Part shown: in pieces, positions 10,701 to 18,287 of the stretch | Layout of the letters: each line of letters starts with the position of its first letter | How positions within the stretch are numbered: the stretch's first letter is position 1 | Origin: Anaerolineae bacterium | GTDB lineage: Bacteria; Chloroflexota; Anaerolineae; JAAYZQ01 | Assembly (NCBI GenBank): GCA_016929795.1 | Contig: JAFGIA010000408.1 | Coordinates: 1-64,000, forward strand | DNA: 64,000 bases | Direction: 5' to 3' | The notes under the pieces: generated by a model | Told to the model about the DNA's origin: nothing | The model's database searches: none | What the model saw: the letters and a program-made list of their open reading frames with translations, nothing else | Program-made: the position numbers and the translations under genes

Positions 10701-11479
10701 AGGACTACTGTCATGGCAAATGCACCGATAGCCAGCAGCTTTAGAAAGGTCGAGGCAGAGACAAACCGAAAACCCTCGGTCAGGTTGTGCCAATAGCCCT
10801 GGGCCGAGGCCCCGGCCTGGGGTGCACCGGCCGGGCGCAACTCCTGCCGGTCGGGGGCAAGCCAGCGCGGGATCATCGTCGTAAACCACACCCCCAAGCC
10901 GAGCACGGCCACCCAAGCGAGGATCAAATCGTCGCCCTGGATGTAAGGAAAGAGGCTGACGGCAATGACCAGCGGGGCGCCGAGGATGCCGGCGACGCGC
11001 GCAGCCGATCCGAGGATGGGGAAGGTGCGCTTGGCGGCGCGAATATCGTAATGGTCGTTCAAAAGGGTCCAGGTGTGGACCGACAGGAGGTTGCTCTGCA
11101 CACGCTCCACAAGGTAGAGCCCGCCATAGATAGCGATGACGTAGGGGATGGCGACACCCTGGCCCTGAAGGAAGAGGAGCAGCCAGGCAGCTACCAAGAC
11201 CATGGCAATACCGCCAAGCATCCACGCCAGCAGCCGGGTGTTGCTGACACGATCAACGAGCGACGAGTAGAGGATGCTGACCGGGAAGGTGAGCAGCGCC
11301 GACAGGATGAACATGAGCGGCAGCCACTCGACGCCGAGCCGCTTTAAAAAGAGAGCCCGGCTGATCGAGGCACCCCACAGCAAGCTGGTGCCGATGAGGA
11401 ACACCAGCAGGTAGAGGATTGCCAGCTTGCGACCCTCTCCCGGCTGGATGCTTAGCAGCCTGCGTAGCAGTGTGCGCAC
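7724..11479 (-). CDS. Membrane transporter-like / HEAT-repeat / cyclic-nucleotide-binding fusion protein
   Basis: A 1251-residue multidomain protein. Residues 1 to about 420 are a polytopic membrane region resembling MFS or ADP/ATP-translocase (NTT)-like proteins (begins LSIQPGEGRKLAILYLLVFL; contains RAAVQAPVDNMLYNAVPP). Residues about 440-800 are HEAT-like repeats (VRLGALRTLGKLGG, LVQEQAVLGLLALGE). A low-complexity linker (about 834-895) is built from tandem 28-residue repeats, followed by more helical repeats. The C-terminus (about 1110-1235) is a cyclic-nucleotide-binding domain (EGDVILAEGDPGEALYVIVSG, FGEQTIFDG). It is 37 bp from the downstream mcp and 10 bp from the upstream aldolase. 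Similar NTT-HEAT-cNMP proteins exist in other bacteria, with no firmly established function that I know of. A regulatory or scaffolding role is inference. Confidence 0.8.
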   Translation of the reverse strand: MRTLLRRLLSIQPGEGRKLAILYLLVFLIGTSLLWGASISRALFLKRLGVEWLPLMFILSALLTFPVSILYSSLVDRVSNTRLLAWMLGGIAMVLVAAWLLLFLQGQGVAIPYVIAIYGGLYLVERVQSNLLSVHTWTLLNDHYDIRAAKRTFPILGSAARVAGILGAPLVIAVSLFPYIQGDDLILAWVAVLGLGVWFTTMIPRWLAPDRQELRPAGAPQAGASAQGYWHNLTEGFRFVSASTFLKLLAIGAFAMTVVLALIDYQASAVFESSFSTEKDLVIFYSVLQIATSLLALPIQMFLVSRLVSRIGVGQANLVYPLTSLASYTALSVVPTIGSAVAGQFTRDAFRAAVQAPVDNMLYNAVPPQVKGRARAFVRGLLLPMAEIGVGLALLPVEEAGILSWPLIAVGAAAAIIQVVAALFARRRYTQALVTMIEEDDLSAYRLAGSELGPPDPATFQRLLARLHGGEDDDSTLFLVRIIAEVGDREAVAPLLEFAPMASPGVQAGILETLLDVDIVDASLLPFCRQALESEAPVLRRTGLAVAEHVLGANNPDLWPLAAPLLDDPDLDTRVAAILLLVRCGDFFYVADAVRSLQELLADESHPACRAAGIGVLQGLGDGRLVRNLARYVDDPDDLVRLRVAQTLEVLADPASPEWVTRQGRDLVAHALADPVEGVRLGALRTLGKLGGDRALDRLIEALSDPSDLVQEQAVLGLLALGEPAASALERFLDDTPSQELGPVSWTQRLAAAQILGQMARDRVVAPGDGARYIRRVHDLYEDTLRTIYQDVCLIAALREIEPVAAPTPDRAPASRAVPKGLDVLLPSDAPRGAGVRRRPAAPPSESEDAVVSTGLESLLPPGVRRRPAAPPSESEDAAVSTGLESLLPPGVRRRSAATPRDSDYAAVRDLVCDALKQRNERRLAATFQLLAATLPPGTTDVVARTLADEYTRPSARANALEALESFTSPRLALLVSHLTPWSDDRLPQLVATARQEWDLEPVTPRDALEAVLRDSDHWLAATGIFLAAEAQALERESIRDVWLPFWQADAGVAADLVTREAIRHLAKRMDLENEMTDTLELAAVEGLSVVEQAIFLKQVPFFSCMTVDQLRTLASIAEEHHYREGDVILAEGDPGEALYVIVSGRVGIEREPKEGRVQRLETLSARQYFGEQTIFDGAPHENRAVAVGRCHLLAIRREPLMNLIRRSPDLSLTLVTVLSQRLREADSKLAARTRVKPDQVMRLYDRLTED
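8795..8977 (-). repeat. 84-bp in-frame tandem repeat inside the HEAT/cNMP fusion gene
   Basis: Two full copies of an 84-bp unit (starts at 8795 and 8879) and a partial third (8963) differ at only a few positions. The unit is 28 codons and keeps the reading frame, encoding a Pro/Ser/Glu-rich segment containing STGLESLLPPGVRRR. It forms a flexible linker between two HEAT-like blocks and may vary in copy number between strains. Confidence 0.9.
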
Positions 11480-11489
11480 AATTCCTCTC

Positions 11490-12761
11490 TCATCCCTGCT
11501 GGCGACTGCCGCGCGCGCTACTCGAACTTGCGCGGCGGGCGATCTCGACGATCTCGGCGTCGGTCAGGATGCGATCCACCTCGCGCGCGCGGTCGAGCGC
11601 CTGGCGTGCGAGATCCTCCGAAAAGGGAATGCCCAGCTTTGCGGCAGCCCATTCCACGTTTGCGAATCCACTGAGTGGGCCCACCTGTACCTCCACATCG
11701 CGGCTGGTGAGCCGTGGATCGACACCCGCATAGATGTTGGCGATCAACTCGGGCTGTGCCAGGCGCGACGCCTTCAAAATGGCAGCACCATGGATGCCCG
11801 CGGCCGTCGAGTATGCGTTCCGCCCGACCACAGGGTGCCTGACAGGCACGGGCTCGTCAAGAACAGAAGTAGCCCACTCGACGATGCGGGGGAGCACCTC
11901 CATCTGATATGCGTATCCCCCCTCGTAGTGGAGGTTAGCCACCATCGGCTCGAGCGCGACGTTGCCACATCGCTCGCCAACGCCCAGCACGGTGGTATGC
12001 ACGCAGTCGGCGCCTGCCGCCAGGGCCGCCATAGCGTTTGCCACGGCCAGGCCGCGATCGTCGTGGCCATGCCAATCGATACCGATCGGGCGTCCCTGGA
12101 TCACTTCTTCGAGCAAGAATTGGACGATCCGAGTAGTGCTCGACACGGTACAGATGCCGACGGTGTCGGGAATGGTAAAGCGCGACGCGCCATGCTCCAG
12201 CGCAGCCGTGTGCAACACCTTGAGCGTCTCAGGCTCGGAGCGGGTGGCGTCCTCGCACGCAAAATTGACCACCAACCCCTCGCGGATGGCGAGATCGATC
12301 GCCTCTGTCGCCCAACGCACCATGTCAGCCACGCTCCACTGCTCGACCATGAGCCGGATGGGGCTGCTGCCGACAAAGACGAGGGCTTCCATCTGCGCAC
12401 CGGCCGCCTGCCCCAGGTCGGCGATGGCCCTCACGTCCTCGCACCTGGAACGTGCCAGGCACACGAGGCGCGCCGCCGGGTTACGACGGGCAATGTGTAC
12501 CACAGTGGCGGAGGTGTGCTCCTTGTGTCGTGGATTTGAAATCGGGAACCCCACGTCGAATGCGTCGATGCCCAGATCGAGGAGCAAGTCCAGAAGCAGG
12601 AGCTTTTGCTCCAGGCTCGGATAGCGCGGCAGCACGCTCTGGATGCCATCACGCAGTGTCGTATCGAGCAGTGTCCCTCGATGCAACCTGTCTGGTCCCC
12701 ACCCCAGGAGTGCTTGGGGCCGCCAATCAAAGAAAGGAAAGAGCCACTCTTTCCGCTCCAT
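11490..12761 (-). CDS. LeuA/homocitrate synthase-like aldolase (HMGL family)
   Basis: TIM-barrel acyltransferase/aldolase of the 2-isopropylmalate synthase and homocitrate synthase superfamily, expected to condense acetyl-CoA with a 2-oxoacid. Visible family motifs are DTTLRDGIQS, the metal-binding IDWHGHDDRGLAVANAMAA, and GVGERCGNVALEP (compare GIGERAGN in IPMS). There is no C-terminal LeuA regulatory domain, so the protein is of the short type. Start choice: the ATG at 12761 has GGCAGGA 8 nt upstream; an in-frame GTG at 12788 is the alternative. The location between an mcp and the HEAT fusion, away from amino-acid biosynthesis genes, is odd. The substrate cannot be assigned; homocitrate, isopropylmalate or a citramalate-like product are all possible. 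Confidence 0.8.
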   Translation of the reverse strand: MERKEWLFPFFDWRPQALLGWGPDRLHRGTLLDTTLRDGIQSVLPRYPSLEQKLLLLDLLLDLGIDAFDVGFPISNPRHKEHTSATVVHIARRNPAARLVCLARSRCEDVRAIADLGQAAGAQMEALVFVGSSPIRLMVEQWSVADMVRWATEAIDLAIREGLVVNFACEDATRSEPETLKVLHTAALEHGASRFTIPDTVGICTVSSTTRIVQFLLEEVIQGRPIGIDWHGHDDRGLAVANAMAALAAGADCVHTTVLGVGERCGNVALEPMVANLHYEGGYAYQMEVLPRIVEWATSVLDEPVPVRHPVVGRNAYSTAAGIHGAAILKASRLAQPELIANIYAGVDPRLTSRDVEVQVGPLSGFANVEWAAAKLGIPFSEDLARQALDRAREVDRILTDAEIVEIARRASSSSARGSRQQG

Positions 12762-12806
12762 GCTCACGATCCTGCCTCTCTTTCCCACCCAATCCCTTTC
12801 TACCCC

Positions 12807-14564
12807 CTATGCCAGAACCGGCACCTCGCGCTGCGCATCATCCTGCTGGGAATTGTCGCCACCAATCATGGGCAAGTCAGCCCCCGGCGGAAGCTGGAAT
12901 GCTCGCACCGCCATCTCGAGCGCCTCAGCGCGCGCCACGAGGTCCTCCATCACCGCGACCGTCTCCTGGCTGCCGGCAGCGATCGCCTGAGACCCGATCG
13001 TGATCGGCTGCAATTCCACCTCAAGCTGCTCCGTCGCCCGGTTGTGCTCGTGGATGCTGCGCGAGATCTGGCGCACGGCCTGCCTGGTCTCCTGCGCACT
13101 CTCGAGGATGCCTTCCAGCACGGCGGTTGCGTTCTGCCCCGCCACCAACCCGGCCTCGATCTCGGTATGCTCGCGCTCCGAAGCGATCATCAGCTCGTTG
13201 CTGGTACGGCCGATCTCTTCCAGACGCGTGCGGATCTCTTCGGTGGCCTTTCCTACCCTGTCTGCCAGGCGGCGCACCTCGCTGGCGACGACACTAAAGC
13301 GCCGGCCCGCCTCGCCTGCCGCCGACGCCTCGATTGAGGCATTGAAGGCGATCAGGCGCGTCTGCGCCGCAATATCGTCGATCAGATCCATCACGTCCTT
13401 AATCTGCTCTGCCGACTGCGACAGGCTGTGCACCCTGTCGACCGAGGCCTCGTTCTCGCGCGCGATGCGCCCCAGGCACGCCGCTGCATCGGCCACGGCC
13501 GACACACCTTCCTGGGCGCCGGTCTGGGTGTGGCTCGCCGCAAAGACCATCTGCTCGGCAGTGGCGGCAATATGCGCCGACGTCGCGGCAAGCTCCCTGA
13601 CGGCGCTGCCAGCGCTCGCAATCGCAGCCGCCTGTTGCTCGGCGCTCTCCGCGTGCTGGCGCTGGGTCGCCACCACCTGCCCGGCGGCCGCGCCGACACT
13701 GAATGTCATCTTGCGCACCTGGCGGATGAGCGAGCAGATACTATCGGTCATCTGTCCAAAGCCGGCCGACAACGACTTTAGCTCTCCCACCTCTCCAGCC
13801 GGCAGTTCCACACACAGATCGCCGCCTGCAATTTGCGACGTCGCATCCAAGAGTTTGTGAATCGGCTCGCTGATCCGCCCGGCGAGGAGTACCGCCGCGA
13901 ACAGGGCCAGAATACCGACGATCGTCATGATCGCCAGCAACTGCATACGCGTCTCGTAGCTGATCTGCTCGAGATCCTCTTCTAGCAATGCCAATGGTGC
14001 ATGGAATTCTTCCACATAGGTCGTGGCTGCCACGCGCAGAGGTGTGCCCGGCACCGGCGCGATGCTCATGTACTTGTATTCCCGCCGCCCATCGGCTTCC
14101 GTCCACCAATAATAGCCTGACTCGGGCGTGCCATCGAGCGCCCTGGACATCAGCGCCCAAAACTCTGGATCTACCGTCGCGCGGTTACTCATGTCCGCGC
14201 CCACTACAGAAGGGTCTTTGTGCAAGTGGGTGATCGCCTGGTCATCGAACACGGCCGTGTACCCCTTCTCACCCATCGTGGGGACGACGGCCAGCTCGGC
14301 CAACTGCGGATCTGACCGAAGCGTTGCGCCGTCTGCAGGGTTCAGCTCGGAGTGGCCCTGCAAATAGAAAGCGACCTCCCGCGCCACGGCCTGAGCCTGC
14401 AACTGGATCACCTGCTCGCCCAGCTCGCTCAGGGCTTGCTGTCCATGCTGGATGCTCGCTTCACCTGCCCTGTCCACCGCCCGCAGACTCCAGAACCCCA
14501 CCAACGCCAGCGGTACCAGTGCTGCCACAAGAAACGTGATGGTAAGCCGCGTCGATATCTTCAT
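12807..14564 (-). CDS. Methyl-accepting chemotaxis protein, single-Cache type
   Basis: Chemoreceptor of 585 residues with TM1 (about 7-27), an extracytoplasmic sensor of about 180 residues showing single-Cache features ([28 protein letters not shown]), TM2 (about 208-230), HAMP (about 231-285) and a signalling coiled coil. Hairpin: [20 protein letters not shown]. Its start codon overlaps the stop of the preceding cheW by 4 bp (ATGA), so the two are translationally coupled. The ribosome-binding site lies at the end of the poly-G tract of that cheW. The pairing with its own CheW suggests a dedicated receptor/adaptor pair. Confidence 0.92.
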   Translation of the reverse strand: MKISTRLTITFLVAALVPLALVGFWSLRAVDRAGEASIQHGQQALSELGEQVIQLQAQAVAREVAFYLQGHSELNPADGATLRSDPQLAELAVVPTMGEKGYTAVFDDQAITHLHKDPSVVGADMSNRATVDPEFWALMSRALDGTPESGYYWWTEADGRREYKYMSIAPVPGTPLRVAATTYVEEFHAPLALLEEDLEQISYETRMQLLAIMTIVGILALFAAVLLAGRISEPIHKLLDATSQIAGGDLCVELPAGEVGELKSLSAGFGQMTDSICSLIRQVRKMTFSVGAAAGQVVATQRQHAESAEQQAAAIASAGSAVRELAATSAHIAATAEQMVFAASHTQTGAQEGVSAVADAAACLGRIARENEASVDRVHSLSQSAEQIKDVMDLIDDIAAQTRLIAFNASIEASAAGEAGRRFSVVASEVRRLADRVGKATEEIRTRLEEIGRTSNELMIASEREHTEIEAGLVAGQNATAVLEGILESAQETRQAVRQISRSIHEHNRATEQLEVELQPITIGSQAIAAGSQETVAVMEDLVARAEALEMAVRAFQLPPGADLPMIGGDNSQQDDAQREVPVLA

Positions 14565-15097
14565 AGTCTCAGCTCCCCCCCCCCCCTGCTACCCGGCCCA
14601 GCGCCGGGTACAGCGTCCGCACCGCGGGCAGCATCCGCCCCAAGATCTACCAGCAAGATCAGCCCATCCACGTGCTGGTCGTGGCCGAAGCCCCAAAAAG
14701 GTGATCTGCCCAACGCGCGTGCCAGCAACACAGGCATGGCATAGACCGCCTCCAGTGGAAGTGTCAGGATGTTGGACGGCGCGTCTACCAGAAAGGCGCG
14801 CAGTGCATCGCCACAGCCCGCGGGATCGGCGAGGGCATGCGCGATGAGCACGCGCGAAGGCTGCCAGCCCGCATCCTCTTCCAACCCCAGCCAGGCACCC
14901 AGTGCGTACATGGGAATTGCCTGCCCCAGATATTCGCACACGGCAGGCTCTCCGGTAGCCGGCAGCGGCGGCAAATTGATGATCGCCTCCACCTGATCCA
15001 CTGCCACCCCCAAGCGCCAACCCGCGTGCTTGAAGACGAGGATTGGGAATGCCTCACGCAACGCTGTCTTTTGGGGCCCATCATCTAGCAAATCCAC
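14561..15097 (-). CDS. cheW: CheW-like adaptor protein with poly-G tract near its 3' end
   Basis: A 178-residue CheW-domain protein expected to link receptors to CheA. Visible are the start of the fold ([31 protein letters not shown]) and the second half ([30 protein letters not shown], then [11 protein letters not shown]). It is shorter and more divergent than the second CheW of this locus and lacks a clear GxxNxRG motif. The last codons run through a 12-G homopolymer (plus-strand C at 14575-14586), a candidate slippage site that would alter the C-terminal tail and its overlap with the following mcp. It begins 14 bp after the third mcp. Confidence 0.8.
   Translation of the reverse strand: MDLLDDGPQKTALREAFPILVFKHAGWRLGVAVDQVEAIINLPPLPATGEPAVCEYLGQAIPMYALGAWLGLEEDAGWQPSRVLIAHALADPAGCGDALRAFLVDAPSNILTLPLEAVYAMPVLLARALGRSPFWGFGHDQHVDGLILLVDLGADAARGADAVPGAGPGSRGGGELRL
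14575..14586. repeat. Homopolymeric C12/G12 tract at the cheW-mcp junction
   Basis: Twelve consecutive C on the plus strand (G12 in the coding sense) lie 11 bp before the overlapping stop/start of cheW and mcp. The tract encodes the Gly-Gly-Gly of CheW and also supplies the purine-rich sequence ahead of the mcp start codon. Tracts of this length are typical slipped-strand mutation sites. Confidence 0.9.
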
Positions 15098-15111
15098 GCG
15101 CCTGTGTACTC

Positions 15112-16638
15112 CTAGAAATCAGGATTCTCAGCGAATCCACGCCCGCCGTCGGCCTGCCCAGAACGTAGCGAAGGGGCCTGCCCAGTGCGTTGAGAGAGGA
15201 TGCCATCGATCGCGCTCTTGTTTTCATACAAGACCGTCGCCCAGCCGTCCAGCCGGCATGCTGCATCCTGCAGGCGTGTGATCGTCGCCCTCTGCTCGGT
15301 GACAACGCCAGTGATCGCCTGGGCCGAGGCCGAGTTTTCATCAGCAGCCGCAGCAGCGATTTCGGCCGCCTGCACCAGCATCGCGGCGTCGACTTGCTGT
15401 TGCTCGCCTACCCGTAGGGCAAGCTCCGCCAGAGCAGATGCATGGTCGAGCAACTCTCCGATCTCGTCGATGGCGTCGAGCACCTGCTGCGTGCCTTCCC
15501 ACATCTCGGCACTCAGGGCATCGATCCCACGCGCCATGTCGATCGCCTGGTCGGCCACCAGCCGCACCTCGTCGGCAACTATGGCAAAACGCCGACCACG
15601 CTCTCCCGCCTGGATGGCCTCAATATTGGCATTGAACGCGAGCAGGTTCGTCTGGTCGGCAACCTTGCGCACAGTAGCCGACAGCCCACCAACTGTCTGT
15701 GAGCGTGACGACCATTCCTCCACCACCGCGCGCGCGCGGCCTCTGGCCGCGTCGGCCTGTTCAATGGCAGCGGTTGTGGGCCACGCACGGCTCGCCAGCT
15801 CGCGCGCTGTGCCTGCCACCTGGCCGCTGGCTCGCGTGGCCACACCTCCGCGATGACTCGCGGTCATTGCCCGCCCGCCAAGCTCGGCGGCTGCCGCCTC
15901 GATCTGCCGGCAATCATCGCTCAGCTCGGCCGCGGCTGCTTCCAGGTGGCGGGCCAGCCTGGAGGGGTCGATCGCCGACGCCGTCAACTGCCACACTTCG
16001 GCCACCCTATCGAGAGTGGCTCGCAGCTCGTCATTCGTCTGTTGCAGCCCTATCACCTTGGCCTCTACACGACAGCGTGCGGTCCGCTCGTGCCGCATGG
16101 CCCAGGCCGACAGGCCGAGCACCACATAGAGCGCAAGCCAGCGCTCTGCCACCAATTTAAAGATCACCGCCCCCATGCCCGCGACTGTTGCGCCATCCAC
16201 CAAAATCAGGCCAAGCCCGGCATAGACCACGCCTACGGCCGAAGCGTATGCAACACTCGTGGGCAGCGGCAAGGCGAGCCCCAAAACAGCCAGCGACGGA
16301 TAATAAAGGATGAACAGGTGGCTTTCATAGCCCCCTGCAAGCCCTACGCCGGCCGTGATGAGCAGATCCTGTATCGCCGAGATCGCCAGTACCTCTCCAA
16401 GATCTATTGCACGCTCCTGTTCGAGACGATACGAGACCCAGGCAGCCAACACAACGCCCAGGATAAGCAGTAGATTCGCCCCCCCGCGCCCAAGGGTTCC
16501 GACCAGGTTCAGATCAGGAGCGAGGCCACTGTTGTTGAACACGAGGAGGGCTGCCAGGAGCATCCATCGAAAGCGGTTGGCGACCCGCACCCCGTGATCG
16601 TAGGTGCGGGGTTCCCCAGCCCATGCAGTTCCATCCAT
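15112..16638 (-). CDS. Membrane-embedded MCP-like receptor without periplasmic sensor domain
   Basis: The N-terminal about 180 residues form roughly six hydrophobic helices with very short loops (FRWMLLAALLVFNNSG, LLILGVVLAAWVSYRL, HLFILYYPSLAVLGLALPLP). A coiled coil and an MCP signalling region follow, with tip DQTNLLAFNANIEAIQAGE and FAIVADEVRLVADQA. No HAMP or Cache domain is evident. This layout resembles receptors and kinases that sense within the membrane, for example redox, light or membrane state, but that is inference. An in-frame TTG at 16677 overlaps the cheW stop. The ATG at 16638 is preferred because AGAGGG sits 6 nt ahead of it. Confidence 0.85.
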   Translation of the reverse strand: MDGTAWAGEPRTYDHGVRVANRFRWMLLAALLVFNNSGLAPDLNLVGTLGRGGANLLLILGVVLAAWVSYRLEQERAIDLGEVLAISAIQDLLITAGVGLAGGYESHLFILYYPSLAVLGLALPLPTSVAYASAVGVVYAGLGLILVDGATVAGMGAVIFKLVAERWLALYVVLGLSAWAMRHERTARCRVEAKVIGLQQTNDELRATLDRVAEVWQLTASAIDPSRLARHLEAAAAELSDDCRQIEAAAAELGGRAMTASHRGGVATRASGQVAGTARELASRAWPTTAAIEQADAARGRARAVVEEWSSRSQTVGGLSATVRKVADQTNLLAFNANIEAIQAGERGRRFAIVADEVRLVADQAIDMARGIDALSAEMWEGTQQVLDAIDEIGELLDHASALAELALRVGEQQQVDAAMLVQAAEIAAAAADENSASAQAITGVVTEQRATITRLQDAACRLDGWATVLYENKSAIDGILSQRTGQAPSLRSGQADGGRGFAENPDF

Positions 16639-16673
16639 CCCCATCCCTCTTTCGTTCCACTCAACACGAGCTC

Positions 16674-17339
16674 TCAAACTGTGGCTTCTCCCTCGAGCGC
16701 GCGTCGGAACACCTCTCCCAGATCGAGCAGCACCAGCTCCTGGCCGTCATATTCCGCTTCACCGGCTACGTACACTCCCTTGCTCCCCTCGCGCGCCATG
16801 GGGGGGGGCAGGGGGGAAGCGATCTCGAGAATATCGACGACACGGTCGACGAGCAGGCCGGAGCGGAGATCGCCGTCATGGGCAATCAGAAGGCGCGGTG
16901 CGGTGGCCACGTCGCGGCCAAACTCCACTCCGCCAATGGACCTGGAACCCGCCCTCGTGCCGGGGCCTGCGCCGGAGGTGGCATGAATCATGGCCTGGCC
17001 GTGGCCGAGCACAGCGCGCAAGTCAAGTACCGACTCGATCTCGCCGCGCACATTTACAACCCCCGGGATCCAGGGCGGCGCGCCCGGCACGAACGTGATG
17101 TTCACTGCCGGCACGATCGATTCAACGGCAGAAGCAGGCAGCCCGTAATATACGGAAACGCCATCGAAGCACATGACGACGACAAGCATCCTAGTCAGCT
17201 CGACATCGACGACCTGTTTCTCTCGCCGCCGGCTGGCTGCCAATTCGAGGATCTCGTCCTTACCACCTGAAGGATCCTCAGGTACACCGGAAATGTACTC
17301 CTGTGCGCTTTCGAGCTTTGCTTCTGCTTCGCTCACCAT
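16674..17339 (-). CDS. cheW: Chemotaxis adaptor CheW
   Basis: A 221-residue CheW with an N-terminal charged helix (about 1-45) ahead of the SH3-like fold. The conserved WIPGVVNVRGEIESVLDLRAVLG segment (residues about 85-107) and LLVDRVVDILEI are clear. The C-terminus is YDGQELVLLDLGEVFR. It is the first gene of the che run on this strand; the next gene starts at or just after its stop. The ATG is preceded by GGAGGA. A G9 run (16800-16808, plus strand) lies inside the coding region in the Leu-Pro-Pro-Pro-Met stretch, a second homopolymer in a cheW gene of this locus. Confidence 0.93.
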   Translation of the reverse strand: MVSEAEAKLESAQEYISGVPEDPSGGKDEILELAASRRREKQVVDVELTRMLVVVMCFDGVSVYYGLPASAVESIVPAVNITFVPGAPPWIPGVVNVRGEIESVLDLRAVLGHGQAMIHATSGAGPGTRAGSRSIGGVEFGRDVATAPRLLIAHDGDLRSGLLVDRVVDILEIASPLPPPMAREGSKGVYVAGEAEYDGQELVLLDLGEVFRRALEGEATV

Positions 17340-17665
17340 TCCTCCGTTTCAACACTCCCGCCTGATGTTCCAGCCGAAACACCAGGCCACCAGCAGGGAC
17401 ACATCCCCCTGCTTTGAAAAATTGGGGCAGCATCGCGGCCGCCCCTGCTTTTTCACGAACCCGGTGGCGTGGCCCCCCTGCTTTTTATCCAATTCGCCGG
17501 CCTGCAAAAGGCCGACAATAAAGCGGTTCTCCTGATCATTGAGAACCGCTTCTCGAACACACCCATGCCTGGCCTGCACAGCTACCAGCAGCCGTTGCAG
17601 GCACTGACGACGACTCGACCGTCGCCAGCAGATCCATGGCGGAAACGCGGCCAAGCGTGCAGCCA
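17340..17665. other. Intergenic region between the che run and the MinD operon
   Basis: About 325 bp without a convincing gene. It contains a strong hairpin at 17521-17551 and three short CCCCTGCTTT direct repeats (17406, 17443 and 17476, spaced 36 and 33 bp). An open minus-strand frame overlapping the downstream gene lacks any recognisable family feature. No clear promoter for the cheW gene was found, so the che genes may be read from here by an unrecognised promoter or from the MinD operon. Confidence 0.6.
17521..17551 (-). terminator. Hairpin after the winged-helix gene
   Basis: An 11-bp perfect stem (AAGCGGTTCTC at 17521-17531 with GAGAACCGCTT at 17541-17551, 9-nt loop). On the minus strand the stem ends in CTTTATTGT, a weak U-tract. 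It probably terminates or attenuates the MinD/zinc-ribbon/winged-helix operon before cheW. Confidence 0.6.
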
Positions 17666-18004
17666 CTAACCTCCCAGTTTGGCCGATAGATCGTCCCAGA
17701 TGTTGAAGGGCAGATCCTTCCCCTCCTTGCGCGCCAGCAAGATCTTGTAACACTTCTGCCCCTTCTTCTCGAACTCGATCAAATATGTCTTTTCTACAAG
17801 GGCACTAAGCGTGTGCTCCGCTTCTTCTTCTGACTGCGCCAGCTCTGCCGCTGCGTCGGTGAGGGTGATCATCCGCTCCTTGAGAAGACGTCTGAATAGG
17901 ATGCGCTCTGCCCTCGGCAGCTCGAGCAAATCGATCGGACTGAGGCCACGGCGCCCCTCTCTGGCTTCAACTTCGGCCTGGACTCTACCCCACAGTCCAT
18001 CCAC
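17666..18004 (-). CDS. Small winged-helix-like protein
   Basis: A 112-residue protein with the look of a winged-helix DNA- or protein-binding domain: ELPRAERILFRRLLKERMITLTDAA gives a first helix pair, ELAQSEEEAEHTLSALVEKTYLIEFE a recognition-helix-like region, and GQKCYKILLARKEG a wing-like strand. No exact family can be named. The GTG start has AAGGAGGT at good spacing. It is the last gene of the MinD operon, 21 bp after the zinc-ribbon gene. A regulatory role is inference only. Confidence 0.65.
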   Translation of the reverse strand: MDGLWGRVQAEVEAREGRRGLSPIDLLELPRAERILFRRLLKERMITLTDAAAELAQSEEEAEHTLSALVEKTYLIEFEKKGQKCYKILLARKEGKDLPFNIWDDLSAKLGG

Positions 18005-18025
18005 TTGGCTACCTCCTTGTCGCCC

Positions 18026-18238
18026 CTAATAGATCTCGGGCATCTCGATCGGTTCAGGCTGAAGGTGACATTGCCCGCAGAGGAGGGCGTCGGCGACGAC
18101 GATCATCTTGGGTATATTCCCCTCGCCGACATACACGGCAATGGGGTAAACCATCGTCTTGAAATGGTCCTGGCAGATGGCCCGCCCGCAGAATTTACAT
18201 ACACCTTGTGCGGGTGCGCCGCAGATCGAACACTCCAC
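18026..18238 (-). CDS. Small zinc-ribbon (B-box-like) protein
   Basis: A 70-residue protein with CSICGAPAQGVCKFCGRAICQDHF, i.e. paired CxxC motifs plus a CxxH, and a second CGQCH near the C-terminus. These would bind one or two zinc ions in a treble-clef or B-box-like fold. Such domains usually mediate protein contacts. The GTG start is preceded by AGGAGG. It sits between a MinD-like ATPase and a winged-helix protein and is likely their partner. The exact function is unknown. Confidence 0.7.
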   Translation of the reverse strand: MECSICGAPAQGVCKFCGRAICQDHFKTMVYPIAVYVGEGNIPKMIVVADALLCGQCHLQPEPIEMPEIY

Positions 18239-18287
18239 TTTTGCGCCTCCTGCCGCGGCTCCCCGCCGCCAGCTCCCTGCCGCGGGC

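Noticed and set aside
17405..17486. Three CCCCTGCTTT repeats with spacers of about 25 bp, CRISPR-like at first sight
   Set aside because: Repeat is only about 10 bp, spacing uneven, three copies, no cas genes.
17349..17753. Minus-strand frame overlapping the winged-helix gene end
   Set aside because: Cys/Arg-rich product with no family features; spans the 17521-17551 hairpin.
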